A DNA stretch of 64,000 nt from Amphiduros pacificus (taxonomy: Eukaryota; Annelida; Polychaeta; Phyllodocida; Hesionidae), in the NCBI GenBank assembly GCA_949316495.1, contig OX439007.1, positions 7,282,049 through 7,346,048 of the forward strand, written 5' to 3'. Both the position numbers and the translations under genes were made by a program. Positions 11,119 through 23,643 of this stretch are shown here, in pieces; positions within the stretch are counted from its first letter, which is position 1, and the number at the start of each line of letters is the position of its first letter. Under the pieces are notes generated by a model. It worked only from the letters and a program-made list of their open reading frames with translations. It did no database searches and was not told the DNA's origin.

Positions 11119-14100
11119 CAACTATAATAAAGACAGGAAAGAATTGTGTACACAATCAACAAATAACAATATGGCGATAAATGGGAAGATATGGTTGGGA
11201 TTTATGCCAATTTAGTATCAAACATGGAAATGTCTCTGTGGTTATATTGACAGTTGCAAATATGTTGCTGCCATGGTGTTCATTATAATTGAGTCCATCC
11301 TGTCATAGTGGCCATGGATGAATGGCTATCAAATCATTTCAAGGTGCAATGATTAGTGTATTTATTGTTGTACCAGAGTTTAACAGCACAGTCTTAAACC
11401 ATTAAGAACGAAGCTATAGAGACATAAATAGAATGCGTCACATTTCGTCACAATGTGTCATTATTCCTTTGCATAATAATAAGTTTGGTTGCTGTTTGAG
11501 ATTGGTAATCCCCAATTGTTTGACTTTGAGATATCATTGATTAACTTTGGCCATGGATTATTTGCAGAACATTCAGTGTTAATGGTGCTCTGGTTTGCGA
11601 TAGAGTTTCAGCTTTATTTATAAATGACATACACAAATAAAAGACCAGAGTCACGTCAAGTCAGCTGCTGCGCATGCGTGGATGATTCGCTGAGGAAATA
11701 GAATATTATTGATTTGGAGCCAAATTGATATAAGAGAAGTAAATGACCTCTATAATGAAATGTCAAACAAGACACAATCATCAAACTTTAGGAGTGTTTT
11801 AATTACACAAGCCATGTTGCCAACACATTAGTTTCTTAGCAAGAAACCGAGAACTGTTAATGGCAGTTAATGGCAGGAAGCTTAACATTTATAGCTCTAT
11901 TCATTACACATCTTCTTGTTGTTTATCAAGGCAAACATGAAAAAGAATTACCAACTTTAAATAAGTAAATAAACAAATAATTTTTTGTCTCTTTATGTTT
12001 GTCTGAGACTCATAATTTGCATTATTGGTGGACTATATACTGAGCTAAGTGTTTTCAATTCACACAAACCTAAGCCTACCAAAGGAAATGTCTCTCATGA
12101 CAGGGATATGATTCCAGTAACGAATTCACGTCATTTTGCTTTGCAAATTCCTCCAATTAACCACGTGCAATCATGTGTGAAATCCACGTATTTCTCCCAG
12201 TGTTATTTGAAGGGATGCCCCTGTTTAAGATAAGCAAGTTAATTTGTCTTTAATTGAAGAAATTACTACTGTGATCCGATCAACATAGAGCGTCTTTTCC
12301 CATCTTGTAACATTTCAGAACAGATAAGTATTTAGGTAATTTTACCTCACATAACCTTCCTCTTATTTAATAGTCACACATGGTATTCATTAACAACCTA
12401 AATAGATGAGTGTTGTAATATTTTTCAAACACGTTAAGTTTAAAACATATTGTGGGGGTGAAGATTTCTTTATATCCACCTTCAGGTCTGTGCCACGTAC
12501 TTTTTCCATATGATTCACACAATTTAAATAGCCAATTATAATCAATATAACTTTCATCCAATACATACTTGTCAGTATCTTTGACGATAACATTCACTTT
12601 ATATTTATCACAGATAGCACGTTAAACTATCACCACCCAAAAATGGGCACAATGTGTCAAATGAGGAATGAGTGTCTGAGAAAAATACCCCCCCCCAAAA
12701 AAAAAGAAATCCCCCCCAAAAAAAAGTAAAAAAAGAAGAAGAAAAAAAGAAAGGAAACAACAAGCTTACAAGATTGAAATGTATCAACATGTATCAACCT
12801 GCTAAAATCTCTTACCATGATTGCAGCCACATCTCTGGTGAATTCCAAATCCTGTTTATGCATATTTCTTTTGAGTAGACTATATGTTCTATGTTTATTC
12901 TCTTTCATTCGTAGTCTGAAATGGAATGACAGACTTGTTTTTTCTGTATTGATTTAACCACACATAATCAAGGTTGGCCTTATAGCCAATATCTTCGAAG
13001 TTTAAAGCTTTCATGAAATCACAGAGATCACAGAGATTTGTGTATGTTTAAATATGTGGTCATGAAACTGTGGTGCAGACAAGACATCCAGAGTTATTGT
13101 GTTTTGCATGTACTCATGTGATCACTGCTGTTGTATGTAAGGATGTGACAGCATCTAATAGACATACTAGTCTTTATTGGTAAGTCAAATTACTCTCGTG
13201 TCAAAATCTTAAGGTAGCCCATTGTCAGCAAATCTTTACATAGCAGGTGCAGGACAATTGTTGACAGAGTGTTCAATGATTTGAATTTTATCAGAAGACT
13301 CATCTAGTAAAGACTACCCTGCCTGAAACAAATCCTGATATCCATTGGAAATTGAAGGAAGAATATGATGTGTAACATGGTTGTGGGTTCTTGACATAAG
13401 CTGATATCTCAAAGGCTAAAAAACCATAAATGCCTTGAACTTATGCCTTGAACTTATCAGGTATCTTAAGAAGATAGCTCTTTACAATCTGAATAATTTA
13501 CTAATCAACATGACAGCCCAGAAAGGAGTCATTATTAGCTTAGTCAAGTTGGCTTTTGAATCCAGATTTATCATCAAGATATAGAGAGAAACTGCAATAG
13601 TGGATACAAAACTGATATTCCAGCGAATGGCTGATTTAGGAGAATGCTTTGATTTACAATCTGTTATCTTAATGGTCATCAAACCTCCCTCTTCATTCCA
13701 ATAAATCTTTATTAATGCTTTCTGGAAGTCAATACACCAGGAAAAATGAAAACCCAGTGAAATAGTCTGGTATGTTTTTGATGGTGAGACAGTCTTCCAT
13801 TGCTTACCAGGGTTAAAAGGGTTAAATATAACAATACTGCCAGGGAAACCATATTTTCGGTGTGTTCACCAAAATTCAACATAATCTCCAGAATTTCAAG
13901 TAGTGCTACTGGTATGTGAATGTCAAATGTGCTGTTTTCATCTCTGATCTGTACACACATTAACTTGCCAGTTAAAGCTCTGATAAACAGGAATTACCCT
14001 GGTGTTACTGTACACCTTATAATGGTAAAAATCTTATTCTACAAAGGAAGATATAATTGGTAGGACATAATTGCAATAGAGAAAAAGAAGTAATAGTGTT

Positions 14101-14968
14101 GATGTAATGTGGCGTCAACAAGGAAACATGGGATATATTAAGATACAAGAATTTGTTTGACAAAGTTTCTGAGATGACTTTACCTGTGGTGCACCACATA
14201 CCCTACCACCAAACTCAGCAGCTATGGGGTACCACAACTTTGGATGAAGTGGAAAGGACCAACTCACATTATTAAGATAGAAGATATGTCATTGCATATT
14301 GAGGAGCCAAAAGGAATTCTGATATAGACTAACCAACAGGCTGCACTACTTTTATAGCTCTAAATACTTCAAAATCAATATTGCAACAATAAAAATGTTA
14401 ACATGACAAAAATATGGCCTCTGCCTACTGTTTACTAAATCTCTATTAAATCTATTGGTCTACAGGTTTAAATTCCACCGCTAAAATGCCCAGTTTTATG
14501 TTTGATCAATACTTGTGCTATCAGTGATAGATTAAAGATGAAACAATTTTGTTACATTTTGCTGGTATACCAATTTGCTTCGTTCTAGGTTATATCATTT
14601 TTCAGAACATGGATATTTGGTACAGATATACTTAACAATTGGCAATGGATTATTGACCTTAACAAATTATAATGTATACAATGACAAATGTTTTATTGAC
14701 ATGAAGAACCATACCATAAATACCATATTGAATTTATGCCAATTTGGCATATTTTCACCTGAGATTGCATAGGATTCTGGAGACTTCAGAAGAATACAAA
14801 TATGGTGAAAGAGTTCTATTGCAATTTATGCCAAGTTGCTACATTTCACGGACCTTATCTCAGTCTGTCTTGTTCCCACGATTTCAAAACCATTTGATTA
14901 ACTGTGTTTTCTTTTTGAACATATATATGAAAATATACATATCCTTTTCCAATCTAGTTCAAGCCAAG
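11119..14968. other. Intergenic with inverted repeat fragments and a C/A-rich tract
   Basis: Contains 12121-12168 and 13010-13077, inverted partners of sequences at ~10.15 and ~9.1 kb. At ~12687-12770 there are runs of C and A (low complexity). No gene or family recognised. Confidence 0.5.
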
Positions 14969-15211
14969 CTATTCTAATCTAATGTATTATAATGTCCATT
15001 CTAATATATTCAAAATTATATTCTAATATATTCAAATTTATAATTCTAATATATTAAAATTTCTATTCTAATATATTCTAATCTAATATAATCTATTATA
15101 ATCTATTCTAAACTATCGTTATCTGTACTAGTCTAATCTATTTCAATATGATCTATTCTAATATGATCTATTCTGATATGATCAATTCTGATATGATCTA
15201 TTCTAATATAT
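14969..15211. repeat. Degenerate AT-rich short-period repeat
   Basis: Variants of attctaatatattc and of atatgatctattct recur throughout, with period about 14-22 bp and many changes. It looks like an old, decayed minisatellite. Confidence 0.75.
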
Positions 15212-17084
15212 CACTACTTGACTTTCAGTACATTACACAAAGTGGTGAATAAAATCAACTTAAAGTACTTAACATACAAGAAATGTGTCAGTTACATGTG
15301 AAGTTATTACCAGGCACATTATCCTAAATTAATCATTTGTCACAACGAATCCATTTTAAGAAATATTACAATATCCCACTCAGAATATTATCATATGCCA
15401 CCCCAGGAGAACTCCATTGTCTCCAGTACAAATGACACTAAACAATGGTGTGGCAGGTGTAATTAAATTACAAAGGAGAACCATTCTGCTTGTATTATAA
15501 GCCTCTTTGTGATATCTGTCAGAGGCAGGCTGGTGTTTATACCTAAATGCCAGTTTGTAAATGCATCTAATCTATCTCAAACCAACAAGACATACAGATG
15601 GGTATAGAAACGTAAGGTGCCAAGGTTGTCATGGCTTTTCTTCTCAAAATGTGTTTCTACTTTGTGATATCCGACAAGTCTTCATAATCCATTGTTGGTT
15701 CTAAATGAATATGCTTACTTTCACTAATCCTGTGATATTTTCACGTTTACATAAGATTGTTTTTTTAGGGGGGGTCAAATGTGATCAGAATGCACTTTGC
15801 TTTACTTAGGAAAGAAAACATCTGTCAAATTATTTTCATGTCTGGTTCTTTTTATGTTTCATTTTAGCATTACGTCGTGGGCCCTTAAGAGATTTTGATG
15901 CATAAATCGATGCAATATTCACAGCTAAGCCACAACTACCATAAATGAATTAATTGATAATTTCTTATGCCGACGTCAGCTTTGGCAAGGAGATTATCAC
16001 TTTCAATTAGAATGCCAAATCTGTGAATAAGTCAAACTCAATAATGTTACTGCAATAATCTGAACAAAATATTTCTTCTTTTTTGTTTCTTGTTTCTAAA
16101 TTCACAGATTGTTATACCTCTATGAATATAGAAACACCACAATATTTATCCTTGGCCTATTTCGCTGTCAGGGATCAAGTCATTAAATTGTAGAATGAGA
16201 CATTCATGAGATGTCTTGATATTTTTCAAAGTGATTGTGATATTTTCTGAATTTGTTAAAGTAAAAGATTTTGACATTTCTCACACATGACAAGATATAA
16301 TCCCTTTAGAAGTAGGACCTTATTTCTAAAGCCATTATCTTTAGATTAAGAATAAAAAGGTTCAATGTTGAATACATTCTTTGATATAAGACAGGCAGAT
16401 GTCTGGATTGGAACATTAAAGAAAAAATAATCTATCTATGATATGTCAAAATATATAAATCGGCGTGATTGATATGCGCTTTCACAATATACTTAATATA
16501 CAAAATCAATTAAAGAAAAAATGTTGGTACTGCGTGAGAAAGGCACACAATTTTAGCCAATAAGTGGAAAAATACCATAATAAACGTCAGTCCATGTGAA
16601 ACCATTGCGGCGACGATCCTTTGATGATCAAAGGTGTGAGCACCGCCTGGCGACGTGGTTTGCTCCTGAGGGAGAAGGTTGTGTTGCCCTGCGGACTTTT
16701 GTCATGTTGTGGTGTGTACAAGCACCCCTCCTCCTAGCGGCGCGTGGGAAGATGTCCACACCGAGAGCCACTCCTTCCACAAGGTCATGCTCTAAGTGCT
16801 CAATAATGGAAAATCCTTACATCTCTGTCCTGCGCTTATTTACAGCGAAGGTCATGCAACTTCACACTGTTGCGCTGCCAATATATTGGATACTTCGCCA
16901 GTTTGGGTGAATAGGAGGAAGACGTATAGAGGGATATCATGCCATAAAAGAATGATTTTTTGTATACAGCTCTTAGAGCTGTGAGAAATCTATGTTATAA
17001 GAAAGGCTCTGTTGTCACAGACTGTTATACTAAGCGAACGGAGACGACGAGAGCCAATGTGTAAACACTTATACGTCACCCAGA
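15212..17084. other. Intergenic; GC-richer island at 16590-16910
   Basis: Mostly AT-rich unique sequence. Bases ~16590-16910 are clearly GC-richer and carry a 104-codon open frame that begins with GTG rather than ATG and matches no family I know. It could be an exon fragment or transposon piece; I cannot support a product. Confidence 0.4.
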
Positions 17085-17320
17085 CCTGGGGGGATACTTT
17101 CATAATTCTAACCCGCGGGGGCTGGGTTGGAATTGAAAAACCCAGAACCTGATTTAGGGAAATATTCTATCTCCATCGGTATCCTGATTTAGGACTGACT
17201 TAAATTTTGATATCCTGATTTTGGGATGATGCAAAGTTGAAATGATAACCTGACTTTGGGTTGATGCAATAAGAAAATGATACCCTGTTTTTTTTAGTTC
17301 TATGAAAGTAACCCCCACGG
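17085..17320. mobile_element. Small TIR element (MITE-like), ~236 bp
   Basis: The left end (cctggggggatactttcata, from 17085) and right end (tatgaaagtaacccccacgg, to 17320) are imperfect inverted repeats of about 20-27 bp. Between them lie 3-4 degenerate units of about 45 bp built on atcctgatttagg and gaaatgata. No coding capacity. No clear target-site duplication, so the superfamily is open. Confidence 0.55.
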
Positions 17321-17940
17321 TCAGCCAGCCCAGCGATTTCTGTGTACATGTGACAAATTTGTAGCAGTGTTGAATTTCAACACTGCAGGGTGCAGATCCA
17401 GGGTTTAGGTCACACATATCTCGACCTCCACCACAGGTAGCCAGAGCGATATCACTACTTTTATATAGGTTAATACTTGTATTTAACAGAGACAGAGAGT
17501 GGTTGGGACTTTCTCTTGTGCTGTGAAAACAAATAAACACTTTTAACATTTTGAAAGACAGTGGAATTACAAGATGACATGTGAGACACAACATTCAGCT
17601 CAATTGCAATTAGTGGTGAAGTAACACAGAATTTTGGAGCGATATGTACTTCTGAGGGGCCTGCAGATCACGGACCTGACTGTCAGTGTCACAGACCAGA
17701 CTGACAGACATCACAACTGCATAAATAAACATAGAATTGAAATATTTTTTTGGAAACGTAGAATATATGCCAGTCAGTGTAATCTACATTTACTGCAACT
17801 TCTAAATTATGAGAAAACATAAATATCATTTTCAAAAAGGAAACTGTATACAAACTCTTTAAAAAAAAAAACTTTCTTGTTGAATAATTGTCTTCGAAGT
17901 TAATGCATACATTTGTTGTATATTCGCATTTATCCTAAAG
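17321..17940. other. Intergenic, no recognised feature
   Basis: A 146-codon minus-strand frame ending at 17594 overlaps the MITE-like element and shows no conserved motif. Nothing else recognised. Confidence 0.45.
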
Positions 17941-18076
17941 TAAGTAAAAAGCTGACATTTATATACCGCTGATTCCAGACAGTGTCTGCTCATAGCGGTT
18001 GATAGCGGTAGGATTCGAACCAGGAACCCCTGGATCTCAACGTGAATACTCTACCAGTTGAGCTATTTCTGCCCGA
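17941..18076 (-). mobile_element. Short tRNA-derived SINE, second family, minus strand
   Basis: On the minus strand the head is tRNA-like: A box tagctcaactggtagagt and B box ggttcgaatcc, at 18008-18075. The 3' acceptor half is not complementary to the 5' ggcagaa, so it is not a functional tRNA. It continues into a unique tail containing agacactgtctggaat and ends near a taagtaaaaagc. No clear target-site duplication. Confidence 0.7.
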
Positions 18077-18872
18077 CAATCCTTATGTATTACTGATCTA
18101 TGCACTAATGGCATGATGCAATCCTCTGTACTAAGTCCTTGATCCATACTATGTACCAATGATTTAATCCTACAAACATGAGCCTGCATGATATACTAAA
18201 ACCAATGATTTATGATCTATTTTAAAGATATTTGCTATGCACTAATTTCCTGACAAATTCCTTTTCACAGAAGTCTTGATTCTATATTTCATACTATAAC
18301 TTTGATCCCACCCTCAGTGTAAAGTCTTATCCCCGACTTTATCCCACCCTCTGTACTTTACCATTGTCCCCATCGTAATCCCAGCCTGCCTAGCCCTCTT
18401 CACCCTCAGTACTCGAGCCTTGTCCCCACCGTGAACTTAGCCTCTATATCTAAGTTTTTGTCCATATCTTGTTCCAAGGATCAAAACAAATCGAAAATCA
18501 AATGCCTGATAAACATCAGCTTACATATCATTATGATTGTTGTGTTCTTTACTTTTGCTTCTTGATTATCGGGTTACGAATTAAAACATTTTTCTCAATT
18601 AAAAAGATGTTGTGTTGTGTTGTGCTTGTTTATGTTACCTGAGATTTCCGAATGTTTTTATGGCAGAAATTTTAGTTAATATTAAGCTATCACTGATAGA
18701 AATTGGAGAAAAGGAAACAGAAAGCAGTAATTTAAATATTACTAGTCATTAATGTAAAGTTAGTGTCCATTGGCAAAGTTCTTTGTCATTTCTTTGGTAT
18801 TCAGATTATATAATGGTTTATGGTGTGTTTCTAATTTGAGAACTTATCATATCTGTCTATTGGTAGCCATTT
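18077..18872. other. Intergenic, no recognised feature
   Basis: AT-rich; around 18290-18450 a C-rich stretch repeats words like ttgtccccaccgt and cccaccctc irregularly. No gene seen. Confidence 0.5.
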
Positions 18873-19315
18873 GAGTCTGCTGTCACCAGGGGGAGTCTGC
18901 TGTCACCAGGGGGAGTTTGCTGTCACCAGGGGGAGTTTGCTGTCACCAGGGGGAGTCTGGTGTCACCAGGGGGAGTCTGGTGTCACCAGGGGGAGTTTGC
19001 AGTCACCCGGGGGAGTCTGCTGTCACCAGGGGGAGTCTGCTGTCACCAGGGGGAGTCTGCTGTCGCCAGGGGGAGTCTGCTGTCACCAGGGGGAGTCTGC
19101 TGTCACCAGGGGGAGTCTGCTGTCACCAGGGGGAGTTTGCTGTCACCAGGGGGAGTTTTCTGTCACCCGGGGGAGTCTGCTGTCACCAGGGGGAGTCTGC
19201 TGTCACCAGGGGAGTCTGCTGTCACCAGGGGGAGTCTGCTGTCACCAGGGGGAGTCTGCTGTCACCAGGGGGAGTCTACTGTCACCAGGAGGAGTCTGCT
19301 GTCACCAGGTGGAGC
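18873..19315. repeat. GC-rich 20-bp minisatellite, ~22 units
   Basis: The unit is gagtctgctgtcaccagggg. Differences are few (cccggg, tcgcc, a 1-bp contraction near 19210). Because 20 is not a multiple of 3, all three plus frames read the same 20-residue peptide in different phases, so the open frames of 140-168 codons are not evidence for a protein. Confidence 0.96.
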
Positions 19316-20129
19316 TCTATGCAAGGCAACAGGCATTAGGTTGTTAGGATACAATGGCCCAGACTTCACATACAGATGTTTTGCACAATACCCAAGCGTA
19401 CTTCTGAGGAATGTATTGCATCTTTCCCTCCAATTTCCTCTCTGTCTCCAGGAAAGTCACCTTTGACGTCTGTCATGATCAGATCAGGTCGAAACCTGTC
19501 ACTGGCAAGGTGTAGTAAATGGTCGTGTTTGATGAAAATAAGAATAGAACTGACAGGTTACATCTAAATATAATTGTAGCAGTTCAAGGAAAACATCACC
19601 TTGCAAAACGTGTGAGAAAATACAAAATACAAAATCATATTCTTATATAAGTCAACTATTTCTAATATCAAAGAAAATTCAATCATGCAATGCCATTAAT
19701 CGGAATAGTGACCAAAGGGAAAACAATTTAACTATAACGTTAAGATTATGATGTGCTCAAGCCAGTTTATTACATCGGAAAAACCACTGAGAAAATTTAA
19801 TGTCCAAGATCAGATGACTCAAATCTTGGTGCATGAGGAGTCATGATACCCATTATGTTATGTGACACATTGTGAGACTTTTTATTTGTTCTTTGAGCTT
19901 ACAAAAGAGTACAGTGAAAAATAATCGGTTCAAGTCGGTGTATGAATGTTGGGAGTGCATGAATGCCCTCTGAATGCCTCTCAGATTTTCTTAAAGAACT
20001 ACTTGTTTACGCCAAAATAGGGCATTTAAATAAACCAATGAAAAAGATAGTACCAGTTATGTAGAGGGTTCCTGTAATTAAAGGGTAGCGATAAAACAAA
20101 GGAATCAATGACAGGAAGGATATATATCG
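19316..20129. other. Intergenic, no recognised feature
   Basis: Nothing identifiable between the 20-bp array and the TIR transposon. Confidence 0.5.
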
Positions 20130-20951
20130 GTAATACCACAGTCACATTTGCGCCGATTTCAGTAAACACGCCCGGCCGATGTGTATTTTTTACAAAATCG
20201 GCCGGCAGTTCATATTGCGTACGGGCACCGGGAGATCATCGGCCACAATTGGGCATCTTTAAGACGTCGGACGGTTCATCGGGAACTTTTAGCTGCAACA
20301 TAAAAGTTGCCGGCGTTTCCCCGATGTCTTATCAGCAAATATCATCTTAAAGTGCACGGCAGAGTCTCGGCAGGGTCCCGGCAGGGTCCGCAGGCACATC
20401 GGCAGATTATCTTAGGGCTGCCGGTGACATTGTGTGGTGAAAATAGGATTAATTTTTTTTAAGCTTACCCAGACGTCTTAAAGACATCCTGCAGACGTCA
20501 CGGGCCGTGGCGCAGTTGGTTAGAGTGCCAGCTTATTAGCACCAGTTCCTCTGTGGTGATCCAAAGGTCGTGGGTTCGAACCCCGGCCGTGCCGAGATTG
20601 AACTCATGATTCAATTTCCCACATGAGCTGAGGCCCGTGCCTAAAGGGTTAACCCGTTGTCCTTGTAAATCTGTGACCGGGCGGGTTGTCATGTCAAGGA
20701 CCTGCGACATGACAATTCAGTGAGGCAGCACTATATCTGCTACAAGTAGGTCTCATCACGAAACGATTGAAATACTGTTGAAAGTGATGTAAACCCCAAA
20801 CAAACAAACAAACGTCTGTATCATTAAACAGACGTGGTTAAGACATCCTGCAGACGTGCCGTGCGGTGCCCTTTAATAATGTGACCACAGCTACGGCATC
20901 TCTCAGATTGTTGCTTATAAACTCCCCGTGCAAATGTGACTGAGGCATAAC
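20130..20951. mobile_element. Non-autonomous TIR DNA transposon, with a SINE inside
   Basis: The left end 20130-20152 and right end 20929-20951 are inverted repeats: cagtcacatttgc is identical in both, the outer 10 bp have 3 changes. The interior is GC-rich and full of short repeated boxes: atcggcc/ggccgat (20165-20240 and nearby) and agacgt (20260, 20470, 20490, 20815-20860). Repeated subterminal boxes are common where transposases bind. It has no transposase frame. A SINE occupies 20502-20813, so the original element was about 510 bp. No clear target-site duplication, so superfamily is unassigned. Confidence 0.65.
20502..20813 (+). mobile_element. tRNA-derived SINE, full length, plus strand (copy 2)
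   Basis: The best-preserved copy of the family. The tRNA head begins gggccgtggcgcagttggtt (A box tggcgcagttgg), with B box gggttcgaacccc at ~20572. It has the shared central part and the tail gtaaaccccaaacaaacaaa. It is nested in the TIR transposon 20130-20951. A clean target-site duplication is not obvious. Confidence 0.92.
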
Positions 20952-22666
20952 AGCGAGAGTACCTAAAACAGAGAAGGTATCTCTCACACTGTAAAGGTAT
21001 CAGCTATAGAAAGAACTTCAATTACAGAAACGGGAACAACATGATTGTCAGTTTGCCGTATTTACACAGCATGTTCACGGGAGGTTTTTTTTAATGATCA
21101 TGTGACACTGGTGCATTTTTATAATGATTAAATGTATATTGTGAACATAACCATATTGTGATCATAACTGACGCATGCGGAGTTCTCTTAACTGTATATA
21201 ATTGACATTTTGCATTCACAAACTAGAAGCACAGTTACACAATCATGATGCTCAAGTCTATAAATTTTAAAATAGATTGACCAAGAGGGCTTTCCCATGT
21301 CACCTCAACTTAACAAGCTGATCTCCGGTTGGACCAGAATTTTCCAAGAACACACCACCTGTGTCACTCTTGAGGGGAAAAAATGCTTACTTTGGCACAC
21401 CACTATTGCTTCATTACAACTCATCATCTAAGCTCATTAATGACTCTTTTTGCTTTCGCCTGACAGGAAACCTGATGGCAGAAAACCATTTTCATACCTA
21501 CATCCACCAGTGCTTTGTTAAAAGAACTCATTCATCTGATTTTTCTTGAGTTTATTGGTCACATAAAACATTCTCTAATGGGCTCCACCTGCTTGAATTG
21601 TGTGTTAGCAACTATCTCTGATTCAAGTGCTAAATCTTAATTATAAACTTAATTAAAATGCCCCATGATGAATTGTCTTTTTGGAAAATAATTAAAGAGG
21701 TGTTTCTGTATTTATGATATATTTGAATACACGAAAACCCGGATGAAAAACTAGTTCTGGATTTATGATTGATTTGAATATATGGTAACTAATTTTATTT
21801 TTAACTTTAATATTTAATATTTTTCCTTTTCATATGGCAAAATGAATTAAGTTCTAGGTTTCATGATTCATGATCGATTTGAATATATGATATCCTAGAT
21901 GAATAAACTATGAAGGAAATTAATATATTGTGAATCAATGAACTCTTTTTATGAATCCATTGGTGTCGTTCATAGCATAATAGTAAAATAGAGCTCACAT
22001 TTACCTTGTTTTACTAAGATTTACTTAATTAACTAAGTTTGGTAGTTTTTGTTGATGTAAGCCAAATAGAGCTAATGTCAATTTTATTTAACTAAATCTA
22101 TATTTTCTAACTAATTTTACAAGTTATGATGACGTCTTCAAAAATTATGTTTTGTCTGTCCCATAAGATCTGCGGTTCTGTGGTTATCACATATGCATAT
22201 AAACAAACTTCCAGCTACTGGAAGGAAAAACTAGGATAAAATAATATTTCATCTTGGAATCAACCTCTTATACAAAAATAGCTTATTAAATAGTTGTATT
22301 GGCTTGATGATCGCATATTTGCCATTGTGTTTCATATACAATGAAGAACAACACAAAGTTAAACACGGATAATGATGACAATTATATCTATGACCCGTGG
22401 GTGGAATGCAATATACCATTGAATTCCAACTCATCTTGTTAATCTGTGCTCAACCAAAGCCTGTAAGCTACTAGAGATCATTCCGATAAAGTTTATAAGC
22501 TTACCTACAGGCAGAATCCGCAGTCATCAAATCTTAGTAATAACGCTGCGTCGTCGTCCACGGCGGTATGACCGCTTTATTTTCCTATATTGATTTAAAA
22601 CTGAAAATAGAAGAGAAACTTATTTATGAAATACAAGAAATAGAAATATATATAGGTGACATGGGC
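20952..22666. other. Intergenic, no recognised feature
   Basis: AT-rich. Around 21700-21910 related phrases (gatttgaatatatg with flanking variants) occur three times, suggesting a decayed repeat. No gene seen. Confidence 0.5.
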
Positions 22667-22740
22667 AAGTCCCAAATGAAAAGTCAAACTATCAAAAAGC
22701 ATACATATCTAATTCTAAACAGATATACAGATATATAATT

Positions 22741-22872
<132 letters not shown>

Positions 22873-23078
22873 CCAAGGTTTCTATTACACACATATATCC
22901 GTTCACACACAGCACCAGTTTAACATTTGATTTTTAGATATTGGTTTTTATTGTCTACAAATAACCTGTGCAGTGTTTAAAGTATGGCAATACCACTGTT
23001 AAGTCCCAAATGAAAAGTCAAACTATCAAAAAGCATACATATCTAATTCTAAACAGATATACAGATATATAATTTATA

Positions 23079-23190
<112 letters not shown>

Positions 23191-23643
23191 CACATAATTG
23201 AGAGTGTTCTTTTTATTTCTAATATATCCAAGGTTTCTATTACACACATATATCCGTTCACACACAGCACCAGTTTAACATTTGATTTTTAGATATTGGT
23301 TTTTATTGTCTACAAATAATCTGTGCTGTGTTTAAAGTATGGCAATACCACTGTTTAGTATGATGACTCCACCTTTAGGGGGAAACGTGATATCTTATAA
23401 TTGCAGTCAGAAATGTAAGTAAGGATTGAAAGTGTTGCAAACCACAGCGGAATCAAACTACAGTTCATCCAACATCACACAAGTTCACCTTTAACACATT
23501 AAAAAACTCACTTTTATCAATATGTAATCATCAATCTTCTGTAAACGTTTTGCCTGATCTCTAAAGTCCTCAGGATGGAGACTGATTCAATTGAATTGGG
23601 AATATAACTCTATTATATTGGTCAGATAACACTGTCAAATATG

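Noticed and set aside
18008-18075. Functional tRNA gene on the minus strand
   Set aside because: A and B boxes are present, but the acceptor stem does not pair and the sequence continues into a SINE-like tail.
18871-19466. Three overlapping plus frames (140-168 codons) as Gly/Cys-rich repeat proteins
   Set aside because: All three frames are open because the 20-bp unit reads through in every phase; this is a property of the array.
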